From Cyanocohniella sp. LLY (GTDB taxonomy: Bacteria > Cyanobacteriota > Cyanobacteriia > Cyanobacteriales > Nostocaceae), in contig JAKOMP010000009.1 in the NCBI GenBank assembly GCA_022241785.1, forward strand, positions 41,152-105,151: 64,000 bases of DNA, in the 5' to 3' direction. The notes beneath the pieces are model-generated. The model was not told where the DNA came from and did no database searches. It was given only the letters and a program-made list of their open reading frames with translations. Positions 35,441 through 44,987 of the stretch are shown piece by piece (the stretch's first letter is position 1; each line of letters starts with the position of its first letter). Made by a program: the position numbers and the translations under genes.

Positions 35441-36118
35441 TCACTGTCGTTCAAAAATAAAAATCATTGAAGCGGGTTGCAGAGTCTGGGCATAGCAAGG
35501 TTCTTGTAACTTGACTAATCGGTAATTCCTGAGATGAAACTCTGCAATCCATGATTCAATTGTCCTAAAATACCAAGGAGCAGGTTGAAACGATTCATCT
35601 GATATCCCTTGCCAAGAAGTAGAACGCCAACCATCAACGTATGGTAAGTCATCACCCGTCATCAGAGGATGGAGCGTTTGAATAATTATTTTGCCTTGAG
35701 ACTCTAGCAAACTCTGGCCAGCTTCAGCTATTTCTCCCAAGGAGCGTTCTCCCAGAATGGAAAAGTTGCAGATGAAGCAAGAGAATTGCTCAATACTGCC
35801 AAATTTCTGTAATGGCAGATCCGAGTATGCAGATACTACAAAACGGACATCGCCAAGAGATTTTGCTGACTCAATCAAATCAGGTGTACCATCAACTCCC
35901 CACCCATTAAACCCACGTGAGTAAAGTTCACGGCATAACCACCCTTCACCACATCCAATATCTAAGAATGTTCTGGGTGCAAGTTCCACTACAGCTTCGA
36001 CAATAGCGGAGTTTGTCACCAAAGTACGACTTTTAATTTGCTGTTTCCGCACTAAACGTGTCCACGGTTGAGCATTCACAGCCCATGAATCAAGTAATCT
36101 TTGTTCGTTCTGGGTCAT
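35441..36118 (-). CDS. Class I SAM-dependent methyltransferase
   Basis: A 225-residue soluble methyltransferase. Motif I is FLDIGCGEGWLCREL near 60-74, followed by an acidic residue at the end of strand 2 (GVDGTPD near 84) and a CNFSILGE region at motif IV. The N-terminus (MTQNEQRLLDSWAVNAQPW) is typical of small UbiE-like family members acting on small molecules. The substrate cannot be told. It diverges from the TPR gene with 33 bases between starts. Confidence 0.88.
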   Translation of the reverse strand: MTQNEQRLLDSWAVNAQPWTRLVRKQQIKSRTLVTNSAIVEAVVELAPRTFLDIGCGEGWLCRELYSRGFNGWGVDGTPDLIESAKSLGDVRFVVSAYSDLPLQKFGSIEQFSCFICNFSILGERSLGEIAEAGQSLLESQGKIIIQTLHPLMTGDDLPYVDGWRSTSWQGISDESFQPAPWYFRTIESWIAEFHLRNYRLVKLQEPCYAQTLQPASMIFIFERQ

Positions 36119-36151
36119 CTAAACTGAAGTTGAAATTTGAATAATTAGTAT

Positions 36152-37129
36152 ATGCTGATACAGCCAGCACTAGCGACAGTAAACTTTGCCTTTCTTCTCA
36201 AGCAGAGATCGTTTAAGCTAGCTGGAAGATTCCTTGATTTGTGGCTAAGAGGCGGTAGTGTGCCTAAAAACGTTAGTTTAATTTCTCTTCTGGTAGTTTG
36301 CAGCTTGTGGAGTATGCCCAGGGCAGTGAACGCACAAGCGTTGCTCCCCCATACCGTGCAGCTGGATGCAGCAAAGTTGGAGCAACAAGGGTTGCGCCTA
36401 GCACAAGAAGCGGCTCAACTCGGTCAATTTCAGCAATTTGACTTGGCTTTACCACGGGCTAGATTGGCGAGTCAACTGGCTCCCAAAAATGAGAGAGTTT
36501 GGTTTCTCTTAGGTGGTTTGCATTTACAAGCTAAAGATTATGATGCAGCTACTAATGCATTGCAAAAAGCAAAATCGCTCAATCCTCAAAATCCGGACGT
36601 TGCATTTGCTTTAGGTTCAGCTAAGTTCCAACAGCAAAACTACCAAGCAGCGGCGGATTATTACAAGGAGGGCTTGAAGTTAAAACCTGACAATGCCGAA
36701 GGATTGTTTGATTTGGGTAATGCTTATTACATGTTGGGTCGATTCTCTGAAGCGATCGCCCATTACAATAAATCTTTCTCTCAAGATCAAAAATTCTGGC
36801 CCGCGATTAACAACATTGGTTTAATTAATTATGAACAGGGTAATATCGACGGGGCAATTAAGCAATGGCGAGCCTCTGTGAATATCGACAAGCAAGCGGC
36901 AGAGCCTTTATTAGCCCTAGCTGTGGCACTATACAATAAAGGCGACCGCCAACAAGCTCTGTCAATGGGAGAAGCTGCACTGCGTATCGATCAGCGCTAT
37001 GCTAATTTGGATTTTCTCAAGGAAAACCTCTGGGGTGAACGTCTGTTATCTGATACAAAAAAATTCCTAGAATTGCCGGGCATTCAAGCTGCTCTACAAC
37101 AACAGGAGAACTCGTCAGCACCCAGGTAA
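36152..37129 (+). CDS. TPR repeat protein, probably exported
   Basis: A 325-residue protein with an N-terminal hydrophobic segment (about 42-60, VSLISLLVVCSLWSM) ending at VNAQA, consistent with a signal or anchor after a long n-region, then tetratricopeptide repeats from about 75 to 290 (NERVWFLLGGLHLQAKDYD, NPDVAFALGSAKFQQQNYQ, NAEGLFDLGNAYYMLGRFS, ending in a non-canonical helix pair). TPRs bind partner proteins, so it is probably an assembly scaffold in the periplasm or thylakoid lumen. The ATG at 36152 is used; the real start may be further in. Stands alone, rightward. Confidence 0.85.
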   Translation: MLIQPALATVNFAFLLKQRSFKLAGRFLDLWLRGGSVPKNVSLISLLVVCSLWSMPRAVNAQALLPHTVQLDAAKLEQQGLRLAQEAAQLGQFQQFDLALPRARLASQLAPKNERVWFLLGGLHLQAKDYDAATNALQKAKSLNPQNPDVAFALGSAKFQQQNYQAAADYYKEGLKLKPDNAEGLFDLGNAYYMLGRFSEAIAHYNKSFSQDQKFWPAINNIGLINYEQGNIDGAIKQWRASVNIDKQAAEPLLALAVALYNKGDRQQALSMGEAALRIDQRYANLDFLKENLWGERLLSDTKKFLELPGIQAALQQQENSSAPR

Positions 37130-37312
37130 GACATAATTACTAATTAGTAATTCGTCATTCAAGGTTCTAGTTGCTAGAAATATCAATGACGAATTATGCT
37201 GACAACAGAGCCTAGTGGCAAAAATTAAAAATCTTTGCTTTTTGCCTTTGATGACATTGACACTTGCCGAGTACTATCATTTTATAGTACATATATACTA
37301 AATAAAACGAGA

Positions 37313-37345
37313 ATTATTCGCCCAGTGAATGCTTTGGGCGAATAT
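37313..37345. terminator. Candidate bidirectional terminator hairpin
   Basis: ATTCGCCCA (37316-37324) pairs perfectly with TGGGCGAAT (37335-37343) around a 10-base loop, extended by A/T pairs. On the leftward strand it is followed by a T-rich stretch, so it fits the end of the CheY-like gene best; it could also serve the TPR gene. Confidence 0.6.
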
Positions 37346-37367
37346 TCTTGACAGCAGTAGTCAAGGT

Positions 37368-37772
37368 TTAGTGTATATCTGTAGGGAGAAGGGCAATAAT
37401 TTGTTCAACAAACTTTTGATGATCGACAACAGGTTTAGAGATGTAGCCATCTGCACCACTTTGCTTGAGGAAGTTCTCGCGATCGCCTTCCATGGCGTGG
37501 GCTGTTACCAGAATAACAGGTAAGTTTGCTGTTTTCGGGTCGGATTTCAACATTTGTGTAATTTTGATCCCGTCAACAGATTGACCTTGGTAAACGCTTC
37601 TAGAAAGAGACACATCCATTAAAATTAGGTCTGCTTCTCCCGACTGAGCAATCTTGATTACTTCTTCCACATTTTCGGTGTGTTTCACATCCAAACCTCC
37701 CCGTTTGGTCAAAATTTTAGAAAAAACACGAGCGTTAATTAGATCGTCTTCAACAATTAAAACGGTTTTCAT
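37368..37772 (-). CDS. Single-domain CheY-like response regulator
   Basis: A 134-residue receiver from the ATG at 37772 (an upstream ATG at 37847 would add 25 unrelated residues). It has VLIVEDD, phospho-acceptor Asp53 (LILMDVSLS), Thr-Ala (LVTAHAM) and Lys in ISKPV, so it is likely phosphorylated. There is a short insertion SRSVYQGQSVDG after the Asp, as in DivK/PilG-like stand-alone receivers. No output domain and no kinase next to it; it probably signals by protein contact. Confidence 0.88.
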   Translation of the reverse strand: MKTVLIVEDDLINARVFSKILTKRGGLDVKHTENVEEVIKIAQSGEADLILMDVSLSRSVYQGQSVDGIKITQMLKSDPKTANLPVILVTAHAMEGDRENFLKQSGADGYISKPVVDHQKFVEQIIALLPTDIH

Positions 37773-37999
37773 GAGAATTTTATATATAGAGGTGAGGGAG
37801 GTAACAAGCTGACCAAAACAGTTGTCTAGCTCCTTTTTAATCATCAATTTGCATTGCTGTCATCAAGGATAATACTACTGCTATTTATCCTTTGACTATC
37901 AAGATTGTGTTAGGAATCTCATTTCATCCGTTATGCTGTGTTTGCTACAGTGTTTCATTCAAGCGACCTTTGTGTAATTAAATTTCAGGGAAAAAACTC

Positions 38000-40516
38000 A
38001 TGGCAAAACAGTTAAACCTTCTCCCCACGGGACAGGTAATCACAACAGCCCTGCACACGGAGATGCAACGGTCTTATCTAGAATATGCCATGAGTGTGAT
38101 TGTTGGGCGGGCGTTGCCAGATGTGCGTGATGGCTTAAAGCCAGTGCATCGGCGGATTTTATATGCCATGCACGAACTTGGTCTTACTCCAGATAGACCG
38201 TATCGTAAGTGCGCCCGTGTAGTCGGAGATGTGCTGGGTAAATATCATCCTCATGGTGATCAATCAGTTTATGATGCCTTAGTCAGGTTAGTACAAGAAT
38301 TTTCCTGCCGCTATCCCTTACTAGCAGGACATGGCAACTTTGGTAGCGTTGATAATGATCCCCCAGCCGCCATGCGTTACACAGAAACGCGACTTGCACC
38401 CATCAGCCATGAGGGGATGCTGGCAGAAATTGGCGAAGAAACTGTAGAATTTATTGGTAATTTTGATAATTCCCAACAAGAACCTACAGTATTACCTGCT
38501 CAGTTGCCTTTTTTATTACTAAATGGCTGTTCTGGGATTGCTGTGGGGATGGCCACAAATATTCCCCCACACAACTTGGGAGAATTAGTTGATGGCTTAA
38601 TTGCCTTAATTGACCAACCAGATTTGTCAGATGAAAAATTATGGCAGATAATTCCCGGCCCCGACTTTCCCACCGGCGGCGAAATAGTTGGTAATTCAGG
38701 GATTCGGGAAGCATACACCAGTGGTAAGGGGGGAATTTTGCTGCGGGGAGTCGCCAACTTGGAGGAGATTGCACCTACTAGGGGTAGTAAGCGACGGACA
38801 GCAATTATTATCACCGAATTGCCTTATCAAGTGAATAAGGCAGGTTGGATTGAAAAAGTAGCAGACTTAGTAAATCAAGGTCGAATACAAGGCATTTCTG
38901 ATCTGCGGGACGAAAGCGATCGCGAAGGAATGCGAGTAGTAATTGAACTCAAACGTGATACCAATCCCCAAGAACTTCTTCAGAATTTGTATCACCAAAC
39001 CGCCTTACAAAGTAACTTTGGGGCGATTCTTTTAGCTTTGGTGGATGGACAACCCCGCCAGTTAAGCTTGCGCCAGATGTTGCAGGAGTTTTTGAAATTC
39101 CGGGAACACACGCTCAACCGTCGCTATAGTTATGAGTTAGGTAAGGCGGAAAGTCGGTTGCATATCGTGACAGGTTTGCTCAAAGCACTGTCTCAACTAG
39201 ATCAAGTAATTGAAATTTTGCGCCAGGCTGCTGATGGTAGTACGGCAAAAATTAGCTTATGTAGCCGACTGGAATTGAGTGAGGAACAAGGCGATGCTAT
39301 TCTAGCGATGCCATTACGCCGCCTCACCAATTTAGAAAAGCACAACTTGCAACAAGAGTTTGAACAACTCAGCGAACAAATTGCTTTACTGCAAAGATTA
39401 CTGAGCGATCGCCGAGAATTACTGAAAACACTGAAAAAAGATTTGCGATCGCTAAAGCGCAAATATAACAATCCCCGGCGAACTAAGATTTTAACTCACA
39501 TTAGTCCAGAGTTACCTCAAAACAAAGGAGCAGAAAAAAGCAAAAACAAAGTAGCCGCAGCAGAACTACAAAATTTACCAACCGCTGAACCCGCAGAAGA
39601 AATCAGCTTGGAGTCTACCCACAGGGGATATGTGCGTCGCCTACCGTTGTCAGGGAAAAAGTCAAAAGTTGAAACCGGGCTGCATGAGAATGACTTCATT
39701 ATCCAAACCGATATTACTGATACACATAAAGAGTTACTAGTAATCACCAGTGGCGGCAAAGTCTACCCTGTGAATGTAGGCGATATTCCCCCCACTACCG
39801 GACGTTCGCCACGGGGAACACCACTGATTACCATGCTCACCAGTACTGCTCAAGGCGCACAAGAAGCGGTAACCAGTCGCCTGATCCTGCCAGAAAATTT
39901 GGAAACAAGACAGATGGTTTTGTTAACTAAGCAGGGACGAATTAAGCGCTTTTCTTTGGGAGAATTGACAAACCTGACTCGTCGAGGAATTACAATTTTG
40001 AAACTTAAAGAAGATGATGAATTGTTATTTACTCAGTTAACTACCCCCAAAGACCATCTGATTTTAGCTAGTTCAGGTGGGCGCGTGTTGAAATTCCCCG
40101 CCAATGATGAACAACTACCAATTATGGGCCGGACGGCAATGGGTTTACAAGCATTCCGACTACTGAAACATCAACAAATGGTTGGTTGTGTAACTGTGGC
40201 TGGAGAAGATAACCTGTTGCTGGTGACTGAAGAAGGATATGCGAAACGCCTGTCTGTAAGTAGTTTAAAACGGGCTAGTCGGGGTGATTTAGGCACACAA
40301 TCGCTGAAATTTGCCAGCAAAACCGATAATTTAGCGGGAATGGTCAAGGCGATCGCCTCTGGGGAAGTAGCACTAGTGACTAATAAAGAGCGCGTCGTGC
40401 GAATAGATGTGGAGACAGTGCCTATTTTGGGTAGAGATGGCAAGGGTGAAAGCATTCTTGATCTCAACCACGATGAAAAAATTATCACTGTTGCCGAAGT
40501 GCGATCGCATAACTAA
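38000..40516 (+). CDS. Type IIA DNA topoisomerase subunit A (GyrA/ParC family, no GyrA box)
   Basis: An 838-residue breakage-reunion subunit. The N-terminal part has [31 protein letters not shown] and the catalytic tyrosine in [10 protein letters not shown] (near 127); the coiled coil lies around 370-480. The C-terminal beta-pinwheel starts near 530. At the position where true gyrases have the GyrA box (QRRGGKG), this protein has [15 protein letters not shown], so the box is missing. Cyanobacteria commonly carry a second GyrA-like paralogue, and I take this as that one, with a topoisomerase IV-like (decatenation or relaxation) role. It is usually annotated as DNA gyrase subunit A. ATG at 38000 with GGG nearby. 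gyrB is 4.5 kb away but separate. Confidence 0.88.
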   Translation: MAKQLNLLPTGQVITTALHTEMQRSYLEYAMSVIVGRALPDVRDGLKPVHRRILYAMHELGLTPDRPYRKCARVVGDVLGKYHPHGDQSVYDALVRLVQEFSCRYPLLAGHGNFGSVDNDPPAAMRYTETRLAPISHEGMLAEIGEETVEFIGNFDNSQQEPTVLPAQLPFLLLNGCSGIAVGMATNIPPHNLGELVDGLIALIDQPDLSDEKLWQIIPGPDFPTGGEIVGNSGIREAYTSGKGGILLRGVANLEEIAPTRGSKRRTAIIITELPYQVNKAGWIEKVADLVNQGRIQGISDLRDESDREGMRVVIELKRDTNPQELLQNLYHQTALQSNFGAILLALVDGQPRQLSLRQMLQEFLKFREHTLNRRYSYELGKAESRLHIVTGLLKALSQLDQVIEILRQAADGSTAKISLCSRLELSEEQGDAILAMPLRRLTNLEKHNLQQEFEQLSEQIALLQRLLSDRRELLKTLKKDLRSLKRKYNNPRRTKILTHISPELPQNKGAEKSKNKVAAAELQNLPTAEPAEEISLESTHRGYVRRLPLSGKKSKVETGLHENDFIIQTDITDTHKELLVITSGGKVYPVNVGDIPPTTGRSPRGTPLITMLTSTAQGAQEAVTSRLILPENLETRQMVLLTKQGRIKRFSLGELTNLTRRGITILKLKEDDELLFTQLTTPKDHLILASSGGRVLKFPANDEQLPIMGRTAMGLQAFRLLKHQQMVGCVTVAGEDNLLLVTEEGYAKRLSVSSLKRASRGDLGTQSLKFASKTDNLAGMVKAIASGEVALVTNKERVVRIDVETVPILGRDGKGESILDLNHDEKIITVAEVRSHN

Positions 40517-40523
40517 CAACAAA

Positions 40524-40579
40524 AAATCGGCGGTCATCCCATCCTTTCAAGGAATAGGAGCATAATTATCCGCCGATTT
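40524..40579 (+). terminator. Long hairpin after the topoisomerase gene
   Basis: AAATCGGCGG (40524-40533) pairs perfectly with CCGCCGATTT (40570-40579), with a smaller TCCTTTCAAGGA hairpin in the loop. It begins eight bases after the stop codon. There is no clear T-run after it, so it may stabilise the mRNA end rather than terminate by itself. Confidence 0.5.
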
Positions 40580-40768
40580 ATGCAAAAAATATTTTCATTG
40601 ATAGTAAATCTATCTGAGGATAGATGCTATTTTTCGCTATAAATTTAACAAAATAAAGTCAATATTTAGCAACAAAAATATAAATAAACATGGCAATCCT
40701 GAAAAAGTTTGTTATATTAGTTTACATAAGGCAATAATAATTCGTAAATCTAGTTTGGAGTGCCAACC

Positions 40769-40948
40769 ATGACAAACGCAACAAACGCTACTAATCAGGT
40801 AACCACAGACCGCAACGCTTGGTCTTGGGGCTTTACACCTCAAGCAGAAATTTGGAACGGTCGCCTAGCGATGATTGGCTTTTTAGCAGCTGCACTAATT
40901 GAGTTGTTTTCTGGTCAAGGCTTCCTTCATTTCTGGGGAATTCTGTAA
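40769..40948 (+). CDS. High light-inducible protein (Hlip, one-helix LHC-like)
   Basis: A 59-residue thylakoid protein starting at ATG 40769 behind GGAG. The single chlorophyll-binding helix is [21 protein letters not shown], with the ExxNGR-AM core of the chlorophyll a/b-binding family (residues about 30-50). The C-terminal end [11 protein letters not shown] is typical for Hlips. These proteins bind chlorophyll and carotenoid, protect photosystem II assembly intermediates and work with Ycf39. The coupled gene ycf39 is at 5 kb. Expression is usually stress-induced; a strong terminator follows. Confidence 0.95.
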   Translation: MTNATNATNQVTTDRNAWSWGFTPQAEIWNGRLAMIGFLAAALIELFSGQGFLHFWGIL

Positions 40949-40986
40949 GTCTAACTATACAGAATTAGCTACATAAAAAAATAAAT

Positions 40987-41021
40987 AAAACCTGGTAGTA
41001 CAATTGACCACCAGGTTTTTT
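40987..41021. terminator. Bidirectional intrinsic terminator after the Hlip gene
   Basis: AAAACCTGGT (40987-40996) pairs with ACCAGGTTTT (41010-41019) and is followed by a T-run to 41021. The A-run on the other side would make it work for leftward transcription too. It lies 39 bases after the Hlip stop. Confidence 0.85.
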
Positions 41022-41069
41022 AGTTATTTGTCATTAGACAAACGTCTATAGCTAATGACTAATGATTTA

Positions 41070-41163
41070 CCCTGCTTGTCCTGAGCCTAAGCCGAAGGAA
41101 GCGTAGCCGTAAAGCCTACGGCATAGCTGCGCTTACCGCGGTAGCGTCTCGTAGAGAAGGGCT
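41070..41163. repeat. Interspersed repeat next to sigA
   Basis: A 90-base patch of the genome's repeat vocabulary: CTGAGCCTAAGCCGAAGG, AAGCGTAGCCGTAAAGCC, GGCATAGCTGCGCTTACC and GCGTCTCGTAGAGAAGGGCT. The GGCATAGCTGCGCTTACCGCG part matches the copy at 31384-31404 and, reversed, that at 55695-55712. It ends six bases before the sigA stop. Confidence 0.7.
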
Positions 41164-41168
41164 AATAA

Positions 41169-42344
41169 CTACCGAATATATTCCTTGAGTACACTGTTAC
41201 GATTTGGGTGACGCAACTTACGTAGAGCCTTAGCCTCAATTTGTCGAATCCGTTCGCGGGTGACATTGAAAATTTGGCCAATTTCCTCTAGGGTTTTCAT
41301 GCGCCCATCATCCAAACCATAGCGGAGTCTGAGAACATCACGTTCACGAGGGCTAAGGCTATCCAGGACTTTTTCTAGGTCTTCACGCAGAAGGTTTTTA
41401 GAAACCTGATCTTCTGGTGTTTCACCATCGGATTCAATAAAATCACCCAATCGAGAATCTTCTTCTTTACCGATAGGCGTTTCTAGTGAAATGGGCAACT
41501 GGGCAGATTTAGCAATAAACCGTAACTTCTCGATGGTCATTTCCATGCGAGTAGCGATTTCTTCTTCTGTGGGTTTGCGACCCATTTCTTGAGATAACAA
41601 CTTGGTAGTTTTCTTGATCCGCGAGATGGTTTCGTAGAGATGAACCGGAAGGCGGATAGTACGGGATTGATCAGCGATCGCACGGGTGATTGCTTGACGA
41701 ATCCACCATGTAGCGTATGTAGAAAACTTATAACCTTTTTCGTGGTCAAACTTTTCTGCGGCGCGAATCAAACCGAGACTACCTTCTTGAATTAAGTCTT
41801 GGAAGGACAAGCCACGATTCATGTATTTCTTGGCAATTGACACCACAAGACGGAGGTTTGATTGCACCATCTTATCTTTTGCCCTGCGGCCAATGTGCAG
41901 GCGATAACGAAACGCTGGCAATGGCAATTGTACTGCTTCTGCCCATTCGCTGTCACGAGGATCGCGTTCCAATTGCTCGGAAAGTCTCTCCCGCACCCTT
42001 TCTAATTCCAGCAAATCAGCAATTTTCCGCGCCAATTCGATTTCTTCGTCTGCCCGCAACAGACGAATCCGACCAATTTCTTGCAAATAAAGGCGAATCG
42101 AATCTTCGGTGTAATGCTTTTTCTTACTTTGTGTCCGACGACGCGATTTAGCGGCTTTTCCAGACTTTGCGTCGTCCTCATCAGACTGAGGTTCTAAAAA
42201 TTCATCGTCGCCGTCATCGTTAATCAGCAAGTCCTCTTCTTCTTCTTCTTCTTCGATTAAGAGTTCTAACTCGAGCTCAGGCTGATTCATTATTTCTAGG
42301 TCAGGCTGATAAATGCTTTCGAGTACGTTGTTAGCCTGGTTCAT
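41169..42344 (-). CDS. sigA: Principal RNA polymerase sigma factor SigA (RpoD, group 1)
   Basis: The primary sigma-70 factor, 391 residues. Region 1.2 begins near 78 ([14 protein letters not shown]), region 2 holds [26 protein letters not shown] (split; near 170-196) and the -10 recognising [18 protein letters not shown], region 3 [12 protein letters not shown], and region 4 [20 protein letters not shown] with the C-terminal [11 protein letters not shown]. The N-terminus is very acidic (Glu-rich run near 30-38) followed by a basic [10 protein letters not shown] patch, usual in cyanobacterial SigA. ATG at 42344. A 1.6 kb gene-free region upstream probably holds its promoters. Confidence 0.97.
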   Translation of the reverse strand: MNQANNVLESIYQPDLEIMNQPELELELLIEEEEEEEDLLINDDGDDEFLEPQSDEDDAKSGKAAKSRRRTQSKKKHYTEDSIRLYLQEIGRIRLLRADEEIELARKIADLLELERVRERLSEQLERDPRDSEWAEAVQLPLPAFRYRLHIGRRAKDKMVQSNLRLVVSIAKKYMNRGLSFQDLIQEGSLGLIRAAEKFDHEKGYKFSTYATWWIRQAITRAIADQSRTIRLPVHLYETISRIKKTTKLLSQEMGRKPTEEEIATRMEMTIEKLRFIAKSAQLPISLETPIGKEEDSRLGDFIESDGETPEDQVSKNLLREDLEKVLDSLSPRERDVLRLRYGLDDGRMKTLEEIGQIFNVTRERIRQIEAKALRKLRHPNRNSVLKEYIR

Positions 42345-43871
42345 GCCGCGTTCCTCATGCTCCTTGCAGAATCAATTACTCAAGATGGGTTTACTGCTCT
42401 TTTAAATATGAGCTAGTTAATCACCGAAAATAGGGTTTTAGGCTTATTTCCCTATGATATTTTCGGATTTTTTGGTGTGCGTGAAAAGCCGCAGTTGATG
42501 CTGACTTACTCACATTAGTTAAAAGTTATATGTGTTGTCTTAGCACACAACTTTGTAACTTGCTTGTCTAAAAAAGACTGGTCTTAATGAAAAAATCTAC
42601 CACTCCATATAAATGAAATATGACTGTTGGCATATTTTCCTATAAAGACTGTTCCGATTGTAGCCTGTTTCACAGAAATTGCACTCTTTTTGTGTATTAA
42701 TCATGATGCCTTTAAGTAAGGTAAAGCCACTATTATCAAAAAGATCTGGGAAATGGTAGTCATACCCTCAAATTTTCTCTAAAGCTTTTTGGAATTTTAG
42801 TGGCATCCTCTTGAGATTGACAGAAAAGCATATTCACCCTTATACAGTTTTAGGTATGATGCAAAACATTAATTACCTAGAAACAATGCTTTTCATGTTA
42901 GCTTAGGCCAGAAATATTAATGCACCCATTTTTACAATTCCTTCATATATGAATCAGTTTTTAGGTTATATGGGGCTGACCACAGACTAAACCAAGCAAT
43001 AATAGTGATGCTCCTCTCAATACATTTAACTGGATAAATGCCAAAGACCTGAACTAAGGAGTTGAGGCTGTGGCGGCATCAGCCAAAAGGCGATCAATTG
43101 AGATTTGACTAATTTGGTCTTATTCACACATTAGCGCACTGCTGAGATTTCCACCCTATGAAACTTGACAAACCGTTCTTATTGTATCCACCGATATTTT
43201 AATCAATTCAGCAAAGATTTGACAGTTAAAATTACAGATATTTGCTTACTTAAGGCAAATCTTTATCGGATACAGGCAAAACAATTATCTTCACTCCTGT
43301 AAAACTGGAAGAGATGAGCAAGTTGCTATCTAGTGTTAGCAGGGAGAAGTTAAAACCTAAAATAGTTAGATTGTCGCTGAAAAATCTATTTGCAAACTTA
43401 ACTTGCGTAATAAAATTGTTAAATTTAATACTGCCACCCCAAGGAAAATATTGTGGTTTTTTGATATTCAATCCTTAAGAAATTTAGCTAATGCAAATTT
43501 GTGGACAATATTGACATTTGCTATTCAAGCATAACAAATGCTTTTCTAACTTGTGCAAGTCATGAACTCAACACTTAGGAATATGAATTGAATAACATAC
43601 AAATCTTGTTTTTGACATCACCCCGCCTTTCCTTCGTCAGGATAGGGGTTGGGTGTGAGGTTATGTATTTTATTAAATCCGCATTCCTTAGCTAGAAACC
43701 GAGCGACCTGAGATATATATCTATATCACCCTCAAGCACTTTTCTAAGTATTTTTATGAAAAGCTTGACAGCTTTCTTCATTTATGCATTTAATCACCAT
43801 GAAAAAACTGATAGTTTTAGTAATCTAGTGTTTATGTATTCTATCAAACAATTTTCACTGACTAAAATGCA
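42345..43871. other. 1.5 kb gene-free region upstream of sigA
   Basis: No convincing coding frame on either strand; the longest (43250-43471, leftward) shows no family likeness, ribosome site or composition typical of genes. At 43622-43665 a CCCCGCC...GGGGTTGGGTGTGAGG hairpin of the kind scattered in these genomes is present. The rest is AT-rich with many stops. The sigA promoters probably lie in its left part. Its length is unusual for this otherwise compact window; an undetected RNA gene or a decayed gene remains possible. Confidence 0.5.
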
Positions 43872-43914
43872 CAAAAAAATTTCCCCGGTATTTTTTCTGA
43901 TTCTTTAACCGGGG
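43872..43914 (-). terminator. Intrinsic terminator of the fasciclin gene
   Basis: Read leftward, CCCCGGT (complement of 43908-43914) pairs with ACCGGGG (complement of 43883-43889), followed by AAATTTTTTTG (complement of 43871-43882 region). The hairpin lies 30-60 bases after the fasciclin stop. Confidence 0.75.
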
Positions 43915-43944
43915 AGTCTTGCCTAATTTTAATTAGTGTGGTAT

Positions 43945-44574
43945 TCAATTATTCTGCAAACTAGCAGGAAAATTGGGTGGCAGAATTACTTGGTCAACTG
44001 TGTGAACTACGCCATTTCTCGCTGGGATATCTGCCTGAGTTACCCTCGCATCATTAACAGTGATGGTATTGGTAGCATTATCGACATTGATAGTGACAGG
44101 GGTACCCTCAACTGTATTGACTTCTCCAGATGTCAGTTGGCTAGAGGTAACTTGCCCAGGTACAACATGGTAGGCAAGTAACTTCGTTAATTCTTCTTTG
44201 TTTTCTGGGCGCAAGAGATTATCTAAAGTGCCGGCGGGTAAGGCAGCAAAGGCGGCGTCAGTAGGTGCAAAAACTGTGTAAGGCCCTGGGGTTGTCAATT
44301 GATCCTGTACGCCTGCGGCTTCCACTGCCCGTGTTAAAGTTTGAAACTGTCCTTCTCTGGCGGCGGCCTGTGATAATTCGGCTAAATTCAGGTCAGCAGT
44401 TGTTTCTGTACGCGTATCGGCAACAGGAGGGGCAGTTGGAGTCTCTGTGATGGGAGGCGCAGCTGGGGGGGCTTCTGTGACAGTTCGAGGGGCGCAGGCC
44501 GATAGAGCAACTATGCTCCCTACACCAAAAATATTGAATAATGCTTTTGCTATTATATTTTGACTGACTTTCAT
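43945..44574 (-). CDS. Fasciclin (FAS1) domain lipoprotein
   Basis: A 209-residue protein from the ATG at 44574 (alternative starts ATG 44616 and TTG 44622 add 14-16 residues). A lipoprotein signal ends with the lipobox LSAC, so it would be lipid-anchored outside the cytoplasm. A Pro/Thr-rich linker (about 28-58) precedes one FAS1 domain with the H1 motif (PGPYTVFAPTDAAFAALP) and the H2-like YHVVPG and GVVHTVDQVILPP. FAS1 domains mediate adhesion. Leftward, with a terminator after it. Confidence 0.92.
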   Translation of the reverse strand: MKVSQNIIAKALFNIFGVGSIVALSACAPRTVTEAPPAAPPITETPTAPPVADTRTETTADLNLAELSQAAAREGQFQTLTRAVEAAGVQDQLTTPGPYTVFAPTDAAFAALPAGTLDNLLRPENKEELTKLLAYHVVPGQVTSSQLTSGEVNTVEGTPVTINVDNATNTITVNDARVTQADIPARNGVVHTVDQVILPPNFPASLQNN

Positions 44575-44622
44575 AGCTCTGAGTAAAGTCCTGTTAAGTA
44601 GGGAATTACTGACCATAGTCAA

Positions 44623-44987
44623 TAATTTTATGGAGATCGTCCCTCAGTCTAACGACGTAATTTATTAAACATCTAAATCAAGATGTATTTTTTGATAAAT
44701 AAGTTTAATTGATTTTTCAGATCACAGTAATTTACACAAACTCTTTGCTGCACAAGCCTTTTGGTATATTTCAGGCAATAATTTAATTTTTTAAATCAAC
44801 TGACTTTTTTGACGATACATCCACCAAAAGATATACAATATAGTCTTTTAAATTTTTGCCTTGGTAGAGATACCTGATAAAAATCACAAAAAATAATGGG
44901 TAATTTTTTCACAATTACCCACCATAAATTAATTAGCAATCTCACTGCACATTTAAATGTGCGGAGAAAGTTGATATTAGCTTGATA
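44623..44987. other. Gene-free stretch between the fasciclin gene and gyrB
   Basis: About 365 AT-rich bases. ATTAGCTTGATATTAG and TTGATATTAG direct repeats lie near 44972-44990 at the end of gyrB. A leftward promoter for the fasciclin gene is expected but I cannot pick it out. No RNA gene or coding frame seen. Confidence 0.4.

Noticed and set aside
43250..43471. A 73-codon leftward frame in the gene-free region upstream of sigA.
   Set aside because: No ribosome-binding site, no recognisable motif, and composition as in the surrounding non-coding DNA.
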